64,000 nt of DNA, from assembly GCA_016617855.1 (NCBI GenBank), contig JAECUM010027371.1:1-64000 (forward strand). Reading direction: 5' to 3'. Source of the DNA: Megalonaias nervosa (lineage: Eukaryota; Mollusca; Bivalvia; Unionida; Unionidae). Made by a program: the position numbers and the translations under genes. Below the pieces are notes generated by a model, which ran no database searches, was not told where the DNA came from, and saw nothing but the letters and a program-made list of their open reading frames with translations. Positions 32,140 through 41,839 of the stretch are shown one piece after another (the first letter of the stretch is position 1; every line of letters begins with the position of its first letter).

Positions 32140-32969
32140 ATGAGAAGAGAACATTTTTTATAGTTCCCAAACCTAATGGAAAATTTTGGCCAGTTATTAA
32201 CTTGAAACAGTTGAATAAATTTGTTCATTATGAACATTTTAAGCAGGAAACATTTCAGATTGTTTTAGATCTCATCCAGAAAATGATTTCTTTACTTCTA
32301 TTGATCTAAAGGATGCTTATTTTAGTAAACCAATACATATGGATTATCAGAAGTTTCTAAAGTTTATTTGGAACGGTCAACTTTTTCAGTTTGTATATTT
32401 ACTTTTTGGGCTTTCTTCTGCACCAAGAGTTTTCACTAAGATCCTAAAACCCATTTGTGCATGGTTTAGGCAGCAGCGCATTAGGTGTTCCTATTATGTT
32501 GATGACTCGTTGAATTTTGGATGGTGATAGTCACATTTGCTTGCAGAACACATGGACTATGTTTGAGACATTAAAACCTCCTGGTTTCACTATCAATCTT
32601 GAAAAATTAGTGCTTATTCCATTTCAGTGTATTACCTTTTCTGGCTTTGTGTTAGACTATGTACAGTTTAAGGTTTTCCTTACTGAGGAGAAAGTGGAAA
32701 ACATCCATGTCTTTGCCGAGAAGCTTATTGATAGAAAGTATGTTAGAGTACAAGAGTTGGCATCATTTATTGATATGCTTATTAATGCCGTTTATGCAAT
32801 CCTGGAAGCCCCAATGCACTATAGGTATTTGGAACATGATAAAATAAAAAAGGCCTTAGTAAACACAAAAAATTTTGATAGTACAATACAGTTATCTCCA
32901 CAAAGTATCCAGGAACTTAAATGGTGGTATCTAAATGTTGCAGACAGGAATGGGAAATCTATCAGATGA
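32140..32969 (+). pseudogene. DIRS reverse transcriptase
   Basis: Frames in order: NGKFWPVINLKQLNKFVHYE (the 'G.wRpvidLr.LN.f' block), FTSIDLKDAYFSKPIHMD (palm block with catalytic Asp), KFLKFIWNGQLFQFVYLLFG, LSSAPRVFTKILKPI, then YYVDDSLNFG. The YVDD box at 32495-32506 is intact. Thumb and connection follow in 32517-32969: PPGFTINLEKLVLIPFQCIT, FSGFVLDYVQFKVFL, then VQELASFIDMLINAVYAILE. It copies the element RNA into DNA. Frame changes occur near 32150, 32290 and 32515. Confidence 0.85.
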
Positions 32970-33430
32970 GATAGGATTGCTTTTACTATTCAAACTGATG
33001 CATCACTCTCTGGGTGGGGAGCTTATGAACTTGATTCAAACAGATCAATCTCTGGTAGATGGAAAAAGTGTAAGACCATTTTTTCCATAAATTATCTAAA
33101 GTGTTAGCAATTTCTTATGCATTACAAGTTTTTTCAAAAATGCATATCACAGAAATGTCCATATTGATATTCAGTCTGACAACATATGTGCTATCTCGTA
33201 TATTAGTAATATGGGTGGAATGGCATCAATTCAGTTGGATCAACTAGCCAGACAGATTTGAGAATGGTATTTGGAAAGGGAAATATTCACAGTCCATATT
33301 GCTGGCAAACATAATATACAGGCAGATTATCTGTCCAGGAACTTTTCTGACTCCACTGAATGGATGCTAAAGAAAGAAAGAAATTTTTCAAAGATTGTGT
33401 GCACAAACTTTTGTTCCAGACATAGATCTT
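32970..33430 (+). pseudogene. DIRS RNase H domain
   Basis: IAFTIQTDASLSGWGAYELD (about 32974-33033) holds the first catalytic Asp. A later segment reads INYLKVLAISYALQVF, followed by VHIDIQSDNICAISYISN with the SDN motif, GGMASIQLDQLARQI, then stop and EWYLEREIFTVHIAGKHNIQ and ADYLSRNF, the terminal 'AD.lSR' motif. This is the RNase H subtype of DIRS elements. Frameshifts near 33080 and 33140 and a stop at 33259 interrupt it. Confidence 0.82.
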
Positions 33431-33610
33431 TTTTGCATCTAGATTAAACTGTCAGTTAAAGAAGTTCATCTCATGGCTTCCAGAACCAGGTGCTTTTGAA
33501 ATTGATGGCCCATCTTTCTCCTGGCATGATATAATCCCATACATTTTTCCCCATTTTCATCTTGTAGGGAAAATATTGAATAAAATTATTGCTGATAATG
33601 TTAGTAAAGC
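33431..33610 (+). pseudogene. DIRS Pol C-terminal domain
   Basis: FASRLNCQLKKFISWLPEPG (from about 33433), AFEIDGPSFSWHDIIPYIFP, HFHLVGKILNKIIADNVSKA and LLIVPRWTSQ correspond to the 'FAsr.N.ql..y.s...dp.a...dafs..W.......FPP..li...l.k...d.a...livP.w..Q' domain between RNase H and recombinase in DIRS/Ngaro elements. Function unknown in the family. Confidence 0.7.
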
Positions 33611-33779
33611 ACTCTTAATTGTTCCACGTTGGACATCACAATCCTGTTTCTCCTTTAATCTTGTCATGTTTAATTTCTCTTCCAATTAGACTTCCAAGGC
33701 ATAAAAATATACTGACTCTTCCACACAATGGTCAAACTCATCCTCTAAGGAAGACCCTATCTTTAATAGCAGTGACTGT

Positions 33780-34675
33780 ATCAGGAGGTTGGTCCATAAC
33801 CATGGACTTCCAACAACTGCCATGGACATCATTAACAATTTATGGAGACCGGGAACAGCTAAACAATATAATTTGGCATGGTAAAAATGGAATTTTTGGT
33901 GTAAGATCAGGGAAATAAATTCCTTTTGTGTTTTTGAAGTAACAGTTATTTCATACTTAGATTCTTTGGTAAGTGAAGGTAAGTCATATAGTGTTGTCAA
34001 TACTCACAAGGCAATGTTACTTACTACTTTGAGAATGTTTGGTAATGTGTGGTGCCTTAACCCTTTGTTGATTATTAGGTACCTGAAGGGACTGTTTAAC
34101 AAAAGTCCACAAAAACCAAGATATGTTGACACTTGGGATGTAAACCTAGTCTTACTATACCTGTGTACCCTTTTTCCTTTGGAAACTGTATCTTTAAGGT
34201 TATTAACAATGAAGCTGGTTGCTCTTATTGCTTTATCTACAGCTCCAAGAGCACAAACTCTAAAATCTTTGAATTTACATAACATGACTTGTATGGCAGA
34301 TAAAATAATATTCAGTTTTTTCAGATTTGTCAAAAACTTCAAGACAAGGTAAGAATTTTCAATAGGAACTCCTACATTACAAGGATGAGAAGCTTTGTGC
34401 TATGCATACTTTGTTAGATTATCTTGACAGGACTAACAATCTTCAGAAATCTACTCAAGTTCCAGTATCATATTGTTCCTATAGAGCCGTGACATCTAGT
34501 ACTATTGCAAGATGGTTAAAAATGGTTTTAGAACAATCAGGAATTGATACATCTAAATTCAAAGATCATTCTTACAGAACTGCTGCAGCATCAGCTGCTT
34601 TCAGACAAGGCTGTTCATTACGCAATATATTAAAAATGGTGGACTGGACATCAGTAAAGACTTTTCATTAATTTT
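33780..34675 (+). pseudogene. DIRS tyrosine recombinase
   Basis: Integrates the circular DNA intermediate in active relatives. MDIINNLWRPGTAKQYNLAW (33822-33881) is the core-binding start ('s.r.sT...Y...w..f'). The open frame 33966-34352 ends with LVALIALSTAPRAQTLKSLN, whose Arg (34248-34250 region) is the box I catalytic Arg. Frame 34402-34671 has YRAVTSSTIARWLKMVLEQS and DHSYRTAAASAAFRQG, the H-x-x-R box II (His 34567-34569, Arg 34576-34578), then MVDWTSVKTFH. A stop and FF replace the usual 'FY' with catalytic Tyr. A frameshift lies near 34350-34400. Confidence 0.82.
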
Positions 34676-34762
34676 TTGTTTGATGATGGTTTACAGGTTA
34701 ACATCTGTTCCCTTTTACCTGTTGACATTTTTAGCAGATGTTCTGTTGTCAATCTTTAAAGA

Positions 34763-34886
34763 TGCTATGTATACACTGTACATGTGAGGCTGAAGGCTTT
34801 ATGAAAAATAATGAACCCCTCATCCAAGCATTTGTGCAGGATGAGGGGCATTATTGGAGTAAAGCCAGAGGCTGAGCATGTATACA
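34763..34886 (+). repeat. DIRS internal complementary region (ICR)
   Basis: The first half (tgctatgtatacactgtaca to aaaaataatga) is the complement of the element's left edge (30376-30418). The second half (aatgaacccctcatccaagc to gagcatgtataca) is the complement of the right edge (35094-35169). The two halves meet at 'aataatgaa', so the ICR is complementary to the joined ends of the circularised element. This is the hallmark of the DIRS1 group and fixes both outer boundaries. Confidence 0.9.
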
Positions 34887-34974
34887 CCCACCCATTCTTT
34901 GTTGCACGTTAAGGTTTTATTACATTGGGGTTTTCCCTCCATGTCTTATACAGACAACAAAACACTTCACTTTA

Positions 34975-35169
34975 AACTATGAGATACCTCGTGCGGGCAG
35001 CTTGTTTATATAAGATACATCATGTGACGGATAAAAAAGTTTCCTTTTCTTTGAAGAGCACCTGTTTCCGCCAATGACAGAGTAACATGCTATGTATACA
35101 TGCTCAGCCTCCGGCTTTACTCCAATAATGTCCTTCATCCTTCACAAATGCTTGGATGAGGGATTCATT
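34975..35169 (-). repeat. Right inverted terminal repeat and edge of the DIRS element
   Basis: 34975-35121 is the complement of 30389-30532. 35122-35169 (tccaataatgtccttcatcc to gagggattcatt) is the extra right edge, matched only in the ICR. After it the host LTR resumes with ttttcaccccacgtgttagc. Confidence 0.9.
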
Positions 35170-35853
35170 TTCACCCCACGTGTTAGCTGAATTGTAACAG
35201 CCTTTCCTTTTTTTTATTTCCAGTGTGAGAATTTGATTCTTAAACAGGGCTATTCTTGCTAACGTGATAAATGGCATTTTTTTTATTGCACGGTTCAAAT
35301 TAGCAGTCAAGTTGCCTGTCATGTGAGCTAAAATTGAGGCTTAAAACAGCCAATTGGTATTAAATTTATTCAGTCGTATCTGTACACCTTGAGGGTACAA
35401 GGTGTTTCTATTGTTGTTGCCAAATTGTTTTGAAGTTCATCTATTTTTTGGAATTTAATAATTTATTCTCTAGAAAACTAAACAAGTGTACTTTTTTATA
35501 AAAAGTTCTGGGACAAAGAAATTCAGTGGAAATTTATTCTGGAATTCTATACGGAAACATTATCAACTGTGATTCAATTGAGGATCTGTTGCCATAAGTA
35601 CAATGACTTCATCTGATGTCATCGTCTCCATATTGGAATTTCATCAAGATTCAAACCTGGATTCAATTAGAACTGTTTAGTGATAGGACTTATATTTTTC
35701 AATTTTAGGATTAATATTTGGATTATATTCACAAACCAAGTTCTATTTCATATTTTACATTGTTTTCTAGGGAAATAAATATTTTGTTAAAATATACAAA
35801 GCTTGTTGTCTTCACTCTTTTCTTTTGTAACATTTGTATGAGCCTACACATAA
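35169..35853 (+). repeat. 5' LTR of the Gmr1-type element, second part
   Basis: Resumes where the first part stopped. ttttcaccccacgtgttagc matches the 3' LTR at 40838-40855 (ttttcgacccacatgttagc) and then runs colinear with it to the LTR end near 35853. It includes gtgataggacttatattttt and ctagggaaataaatatttt with the AATAAA signal. The two parts together give about 920 bp, equal to the 3' LTR. Confidence 0.9.
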
Positions 35854-36059
35854 TGGAAGAAAATTGGGTGCTCATCTTGGGATATTTGAATTTTGGCTAA
35901 AATATTTCAGAAAATTGTTTTCTGAAATTTAAATTCCCCTAGTTTTTAAATCCCAAGTACTATTTTATATTTTGCTTGAAATCTTTAGTGAAAACAACAG
36001 GCTTTCGTTCACAATATCATCAAAGGTAGAGAATTGTTTTGAAATTTTACCCAGGTTTG

Positions 36060-36990
36060 GAAATTTTGAAAATGGAAGTCCAGCTAAAAAAAATTGGAAT
36101 TAGAGATAAGACAGGTTCAGTTTCAGATAGAAAAGATACAAAGGGAAAAAGAAATGGAAGTAATGCAGTTACTATTTAAAGAAAGAAGGGAAGAAAGACA
36201 TGCAATTTGAGAAAGAAAAATTAGATATGCAAATGCAAAGAGAAATTCGGTTAAAAGAATTAGAGCTGGCAAAAGGAAAACACTCCCCTATTTTTGATGT
36301 TATAAGAAATATCAAGCTAGTATTTTCCTTATTTTGAAAAAATTGCTGAGAATTTGAAGTGGCCAAGGGAGTACTGGACTCTATTATTGCAATGTGTACT
36401 TACTGGTAGAGCTCATATTTACATTTTACTGTCACTAGAGCAGAGTGCTGACTATGATGTGGTTAAGGACTGTATTTTGAAGGGTTATGAGTTAGTCCCC
36501 GAGGCCTATTGGCAAAAATTCAGGAATTCTAGAAAACCAACTGACCAGACCTATGTCAAATTTGCATGGGAAAAAGCACAACAATTTGATAGGTGGTGCT
36601 CTTCTAGAAAGGTCAATAAAGATTACGAAAGTCTCAGACAACTCGTGTTAGTTGACGAGTTTAGGAACTGTGTCCACAGTGACATTGGAATGCATCTTGA
36701 AAAGCATGAAATCGAAACCTTGGAAAATGCTGCTCGTGCTGCTGATAACTATTCCTTAACTCATAATGTTCCTGTTGTAGGCAAATCCTTCACTCAGCTG
36801 CAGTGAGTCTACTAGTAGAAAGGTATTTCAGCCAAATATGACTCCTTCTAAAACTCAGTCTGGCACAACTTCTAAAAATCAAGCTTCTGATAAACTTGAT
36901 TCAAAATCCTTGTCTATTCCTACATGTACCTATTGCAAGAAAAAAGGACACGTTATTTCTGATTGCTTCAGAATCAAGATAGACCTATCC
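36060..36990 (+). pseudogene. Gmr1-type gag with zinc knuckle
   Basis: The open frame 36354-36806 (150 codons) reads KWPREYWTLLLQCVLTGRAH, then DYDVVKDCILKGYELVPEAY, QKFRNSRKPTDQTYVKFAWE, YESLRQLVLVDEFRNCVHSD and RAADNYSLTH. This is the gag core with a SCAN-like helical region shared by many metazoan Gypsy elements; it would assemble the particle. Further on, in another frame, CTYCKKKGHVISDC (36925-36966) is a CCHC zinc knuckle that binds RNA. Before 36354 the frame is broken by a frameshift in a Lys/Glu-rich coiled-coil-like stretch. Confidence 0.82.
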
Positions 36991-36993
36991 TAA

Positions 36994-37695
36994 ATGCTCT
37001 TATTTCTAAGAGGTCAAGGTCAGTCATGTATTGAAAGCAATACATTTGTTGGGTCTAATAAACCCCAGTCTGATTTTATTATGGAGAATTATGAACCATT
37101 CATGTCGAAGGGTTCTATATCACTCTTGGGTGATTTGGCCAATCCTATCCCTATTAAAATTTTAAGGGATACTGGAGCTTCTCAGAGTCTTTTATTATCA
37201 GGTACTTTGCCTTTTTCTGAGAAGTCCTGTTCTAATGAGGGTGTTCTCATTCAGGGAATAGACTGCGACTTTGTTAATGTTCCTCTCCATTCTATAACTT
37301 TGTCATCAGACTTAGTTTCAGAACCTGTGACAGTCGGAATAGTGTCTACTTTACCTGTTGAGGGCATTCATTTGTTACTAGGCAATGACCTAGTTGGAGA
37401 TAAGGTTGTGGTTAATCCACTTGTAACTGACAAGCCTTCTTTGGATCAGAAAGTTCATCCTATTGAAAAAGAATACCCTGATTTATACCCAGCTTGTGCA
37501 GTTACCAGAGCTATGGCAAAGAAAGCTCTTGAGAATGATTTTGACAAGGAAAATATTCCTTTAGCTGACACATGTATTGGTCAGGCTTTTAATGAGGTCA
37601 CTTTCACTCCTAATTTGGATCAATCAAAAGGTATTGATCACAGTGATCCTCTTTTAAATACTCATTCTCTTTTATCTAATCAGGGTGACAAATGA
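36994..37695 (+). CDS. Gmr1-type retropepsin (protease) region
   Basis: Open frame of 233 codons. GDLANPIPIKILRDTGASQS (about 37126-37188) holds the aspartic protease active site DTGA (Asp codon at 37168-37170). Further on PVEGIHLLLGNDLVGDKV (about 37360-37413) is the 'Gi..lLG.D.i' flap-end block seen in Gypsy retropepsins. The C-terminal 70 residues contain YPDLYPACAVTRAMAK, typical of the linker before the next Pol domain. It would cleave the Gag-Pol polyprotein. The start is arbitrary, as this is an internal part of a polyprotein. The next frame begins 45 bp later, after a stop at 37693. Confidence 0.85.
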   Translation: MLLFLRGQGQSCIESNTFVGSNKPQSDFIMENYEPFMSKGSISLLGDLANPIPIKILRDTGASQSLLLSGTLPFSEKSCSNEGVLIQGIDCDFVNVPLHSITLSSDLVSEPVTVGIVSTLPVEGIHLLLGNDLVGDKVVVNPLVTDKPSLDQKVHPIEKEYPDLYPACAVTRAMAKKALENDFDKENIPLADTCIGQAFNEVTFTPNLDQSKGIDHSDPLLNTHSLLSNQGDK

Positions 37696-37740
37696 CAATC
37701 CCTTGTCATCAAACAGGAAAAAGATCCTGAGATCTCCTGT

Positions 37741-38985
37741 TTGTTTCAGAGGGCCATTAGTGAAACTGAAGCCACTGAAGTACCTGTCTGTTATTTCATT
37801 AAAAATGGAATTCTTACGAGAAAATGGAGACCTCCTGAGGTACCTGCTAATGAATGGTCAGTGAACTATCAGATTGTACCTCCAAAGTCTTACAGACAGG
37901 AAATAGTTTGGCCCATGAAACTCCTCTGGCTGATCATTTAGGGATAAATAAAACTTATCACAAGATCTTGACTCACTTTTACTGGCCAAAAATCAAAAGT
38001 GATGTTTGTAAATTTTGTAGATCTTGTCATACTTGTCAAATGGTAGGAAAACCCAATCAGAAGATACCTAAGGCTCATCTGCAACCTATTCCTGTATTTG
38101 ATGAACCATTTAGCAGAATTATGGTAGACTGTGTTGGTCCCTTACCTAAGACCAAGTCAGGCAACCAATATTTGTTGACCATTATGTGTGTGCATCAACA
38201 AGATTCCCAGAGGCAATTCCTTTGAGGAATATTAAAACCAAAACCATAGTAAAAGCTTTGATAAAGTTTTTTACTCAATTTGGCCTTCCTAAATCTGCCC
38301 CGTCGGATCAAGGGTCTAATTTGATGTCTGGAATTTTCCAGCAAGCTATGCACGAATTAGGCATTCAACAGTTTAAATCTTCTGCTGACCACCCTGAGAG
38401 CCAAGGGGCTTTAGAAAGATTTCATCAAACATTGAAGAATATGATATCGGTCATATTGCTTTGATACGAGTAAAGATTGGGATGAAGGCATTCATTTTTG
38501 TTTGCTGTTAGGGAGTCCGTTCAAGAATCTTTAGGACTCAGTCCATCTGAACAAGTTTTCGGACATACTGTGCGTGGACCATTGAAGTTGTTGAAAGAGA
38601 AACTTCTTTCTAATGAAGATACTGAACTCAATCTTCTTGATTATGTTTCTGATTTTAAGTACAAGTTGTCAAAGGCTTGTGAGGTTGCAAGAGCAAATCT
38701 GCACTCTACTCAGTTAAAACTGAAATCAAGATATGATAAAAACTCAAGGGATAGAAGTTTTCAGCCTGGTGATAGAGTTCTAGCTTTCTTGCCCATCCCA
38801 CAAAATCTCCTTCAGGCCCAGTATTATGGTCCATACACGGCTGACAAGAAAGTAAATGATTTAAATTACATCATAAATACTCCTGGGAGGCAAAAACAAA
38901 AACAACTTTGCCACATTAACATGTTAAAGGAGTATATTGAGAGAGATAGCCAAGTAAATCATGCAATTAATTTAGTTGTACCTGT
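37741..38985 (+). pseudogene. Gmr1-type integrase, upstream of RT
   Basis: Joins element DNA to target. The zinc-binding HHCC domain is in 37854-38225: ADHLGINKTYHKILTHFYWP then FCRSCHTCQ. The catalytic core has the first Asp in RIMVDCVGPLPKTKSG, the second in SDQGSNLMSG (38302-38331) and Glu in ESQGALERFHQTLKN (38395-38439). Frame changes at about 38195 and 38465. The ORF starting at 38498 continues with LSPSEQVFGHTVRGPLKLLK and the GPY/F module YYGPYTADKKVNDLNYII (about 38822-38875), which marks a Gypsy and not a Copia integrase. The same ORF runs on into RT, so the order is original and not a rearrangement. Confidence 0.9.
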
Positions 38986-40010
38986 CCCACAAACTGAGGA
39001 TTTAAGTGAAGAAATTCAATTGGACACTGTTGATCTTGGAGCAACAAATCTTTGGAATTCAGAAATTATGAAAAATCTGGACCAGAAACTTTTACATTTA
39101 CAACAACAAGAAAGGAATGAACTTAAGCAGTTATTATTTGAATATGAGCACTTGTTTCCGGATATTCCTATGAGGACAAACAAAATTTTTCTTGACGTTG
39201 AAATTGTAGATTCAAAACCTGTGAAACAACACCCATACAGGATGAACCCTCTCAAACAGGAATACTTGAAAAAGGAAATTCAGTATTTGCTGGAGAACGA
39301 TTTCATAGAACCCAGTAAAAGTGATTAGAGTTCACCATGTACACTTGTTCCGAAACCAGATAAAACTTTCCATATGTGCACTGATTATAGGAAGGTGAAT
39401 AGTGTGACAAAAACAGATTCATTTCCATTACCAAAGGACTGATGACTGTATTGATAGAATTGGAAATGCCAAGTATGTCACCAAATTTGACCTTCTGAAA
39501 GGATTTTGGCAAATTCCACTAACGGAAAGAGCAAAGGAAATTTCGGCATTTGTGACTCCAGATGGACTCTATCAATATAAAGTAATGCCGTTCAGGATGA
39601 AGGGTTCCCCAAGTACTTTTCAACACTTGATGAATATGATTACCTCTGGTCTAGATAATTGTGATGCTTACATTGATGATGTCATCATTTACAATGACAC
39701 CTGGAAAGAACATCTAGCCACAATTCGGAAATTCTTTGAAAGACTCACTGATGCTAATTTGACAATCAATTTATCTAAAAGTGAATTTTGCTGTGCTTGT
39801 GCGACTTTTCTAGGATATATTGTGGGACATGGTCAAGTGAAACCCATAGATGCTATGGTCAAGGCTATCTCTGAATTTCCTGTGCCTGTCAGTAAAAAGC
39901 AACTGATGTGATTTTTAGGTATGGCTGGATACTACCTAAAGTTTTGTTCCAATTTTTCTAATACTGCTGAACCCCTGACAAACTTGTTAAGAAAAACAAG
40001 TTTCTTTGGA
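38986..40010 (+). pseudogene. Gmr1-type reverse transcriptase
   Basis: The N-terminal part shares the ORF 38498-39328 with the integrase end: LFPDIPMRTNKIFLDVEIVD, then PVKQHPYRMNPLKQEYLKKE and DFIEPSKSD before a stop at 39326. Then SSPCTLVPKPDKTFHMCTDY and RKVNSVTKTDSFPLPK follow, then KFDLLKGFWQIPL (palm Asp; a frameshift precedes it), and in 39552-39911 DGLYQYKVMPFRMKGSPSTF, DAYIDDVIIYNDTW with the YIDD box (39669-39680), and SKSEFCCACATFLGYIV. After a TGA at 39909 come FLGMAGYYLKFCSNFS and TAEPLTNLLRK. It makes element cDNA in active copies. At least two stops and two frameshifts. Confidence 0.9.
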
Positions 40011-40466
40011 CTGGAAAATGTCTGGAGGCTTTTGATAGATTAAAAGCTGTACTCAAAAGTGCACCGGTTCTTACAGCTCCAAATTTCAATCAATCTTTTA
40101 AATTGTCTGTGGATGCAAGTGATGTTGGGGTGGAGCAGTATTGATTCAAGAAGATAGAAATGGTGTTGATCACCCAGTGTGCTATTTTTCTAAGAAATTA
40201 AATAAGCACACAGGAATTACTCAACAATCGAGAAGGAATGTTTGGCTTTAATATTGGCAATACAGCGTTTTGAAGTTTACATTAGCTCAGCTCCTTCTCC
40301 AGTTGTTGTGTTTAGTGATCACAACCCCCTTACTTTCATCGACAAGATGAAAAATAAAAATCAAAGATTATTAAGGTGGAGTTTGTTTTTGCAAGAATAT
40401 AATCTTGATATCAGGCACATCAAAGGAAAAGGCAATTTGATTGCAGATGCACTTTCCCATGTATAG
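40011..40466 (+). pseudogene. Gmr1-type RNase H
   Basis: APNFNQSFKLSVDASDVGVE contains the 'l.tDAS..g.Ga' start (40076-40135). A one-base loss near 40130 shifts the frame, then DHPVCYFSKKLNKHT and the ORF 40242-40466 with LALILAIQRFEVYI, VVVFSDHNPLTFIDKMKNKN, QRLLRWSLFLQEYNLDIRHI and KGKGNLIADALSHV, which is the usual 'k...N..AD.LSR' end with His for Arg. It degrades RNA in RNA-DNA hybrids. It is the last domain of Pol, followed by 137 bp to the 3' LTR. Confidence 0.88.
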
Positions 40467-40594
40467 AAATATTATTTCATGTACATTTTGCATAATTTAC
40501 AAGAGTTTTCTTATGTAATTTTTATTTTACCTCATGTATAATTTACATATGGTAAAAAGAAAGCTTTATTATATAAGTCTTTCTTTTACTTTAT

Positions 40595-40603
40595 GGGGAG
40601 AAG
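40595..40603 (+). promoter_or_regulatory. Polypurine tract before the 3' LTR
   Basis: ggggagaag directly abuts the TGTTATG start of the 3' LTR at 40604, the position and composition expected for the plus-strand primer. Confidence 0.8.
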
Positions 40604-41526
40604 TGTTATGAATATGTAATTAAATTGCTTGTGTGTTAGTTTTAAATTCTTTTTATTTTATTTTTTTGTTTCATTATATTTTATTGTAATGATTATTTTC
40701 ACGGAATTTTATATTTTTGAAAAAAATATCAGTCTGATTAGAACGTAAAAGTATGACTTAAACACTATTTTTAGCTCACTTTGGTTCATGGATCTTGTAA
40801 ACATCGGGTGAATACAATTGGCTATTACCAAGGCCATTTTCGACCCACATGTTAGCTGAATTGTAACAGCCTTTCTTTTTTTTTTATTTCCAGTGTGAGA
40901 ATTTGATTTTTAAACAGGGCTATTCTTGCTAACGTGATAAATGGCATTTTTTTTTATTGCAGTGTTCAAATTAGCGGTCAAGTCACCTGTCATGTGAGCT
41001 ACCATGTGATCTAAAATAGAGGCTTAAAACAGCCAATTAGTATTAAATTTATTCAGTTGTATCTTTACACCTTGAGGGTACACGGTGTTTCTATTGTTGT
41101 TGCCAAATTGTTTTGAAGTTCATCTATTTTTTGGAATTTAATAATTTATTCTCTAGAAAACTAAACAAGTGTACTTTTTTATAAAAAGTTCTGGAACAAA
41201 GAAATTCAGTGGAAATTTATTCTAGAATTCTATAAGGAAACATTATCAACTGTGATTCAATTGAGGATCTGTTGCCATAAGTACAAAGACTTCATCTGAT
41301 GTCATCTCCATATTGGAATTTCATCGAGATTTAATTAGAACTGTTTAGTGATAGGACTTATATTTTTCAATTTTAGGATTAATATTTGGATTATATTCAC
41401 AAACCGTAAGTCCTATTTCATATTTTACATTGTTTTCTAGGGAAATAAATTATTTTGTTAAAATATACAAAGCTTGTTGTCTTCACTCTTTTCTTATGTT
41501 ACATTTGTACGAGCCTACATGTAACA
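40604..41526 (+). repeat. 3' LTR of the Gmr1-type element
   Basis: From tgttatgaatatgtaattaa to ...acatgtaaca, 923 bp with TGT...ACA ends, followed by the target duplication ctcc (41527-41530). It is uninterrupted and therefore shows the target sequence of the DIRS insertion in the 5' copy (aaggccattttcgacccaca). The poly(A) signal AATAAA lies at about 41442. Confidence 0.92.
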
Positions 41527-41839
41527 CTCCACAACAAAAATAAATATCGGATGAAGCAATTGATTCCCAAATGCACTGGCTGCTTGCATGCTTCAATAAC
41601 CCAATTTTTGTTCTCTAATATTTGCTTAAAATTTTGCCTTGCATATTTGTTTTCTGCTTTTTGGGAAATTTCATTTGCTTTTTAAAAGTTCATCTTGCTT
41701 CACTGTAGCTTGATATGTTTTTAATTTAATGAATTTGTCCATTTATTAGATTTATTATCACTTTATATTTCACCTTTTTTTTTTGTTAGGTTTAGATCTG
41801 ACTAGCTCCTAGATAAACACAACCATGATGAAATGTGAC

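Larger units (their letters stand above)
30375..35169 (+). mobile_element. DIRS element with ITRs and internal complementary region
   Basis: Tyrosine-recombinase retrotransposon of about 4.8 kb. Order: left ITR, gag-like frames, reverse transcriptase, RNase H, DIRS Pol C-terminal domain, tyrosine recombinase, internal complementary region (ICR), right ITR. DIRS elements replicate through a circular intermediate and integrate by recombinase without a target duplication. None is seen here, and the interrupted LTR resumes directly. The two ITRs differ at roughly nine of 125 compared positions. Frameshifts and stops, and the lost catalytic Tyr region of the recombinase, show it is dead. Confidence 0.9.
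30143..41530 (+). mobile_element. Gmr1-type Gypsy LTR retrotransposon with nested DIRS, TSD ctcc
   Basis: The composite is bounded by ctcc at 30143-30146 and 41527-41530. 5' LTR: 30147-30375 and 35169-35853, split by the DIRS element. Internal region: 35854-40603. 3' LTR: 40604-41526. Pol order is protease, integrase, reverse transcriptase, RNase H. The integrase-first order is that of Ty1/copia but with Gypsy-type sequences including a GPY/F module, as in the Gmr1 clade first described from cod. Without the DIRS the element is about 6.6 kb. Several stops and frameshifts make it non-autonomous now. A solo LTR of the same family is at 12753-13654. Confidence 0.9.

Noticed and set aside
32339..33360. 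A second Gypsy RT
   Set aside because: The order RT, RNase H, recombinase and the ITR/ICR structure show that this is a DIRS element.
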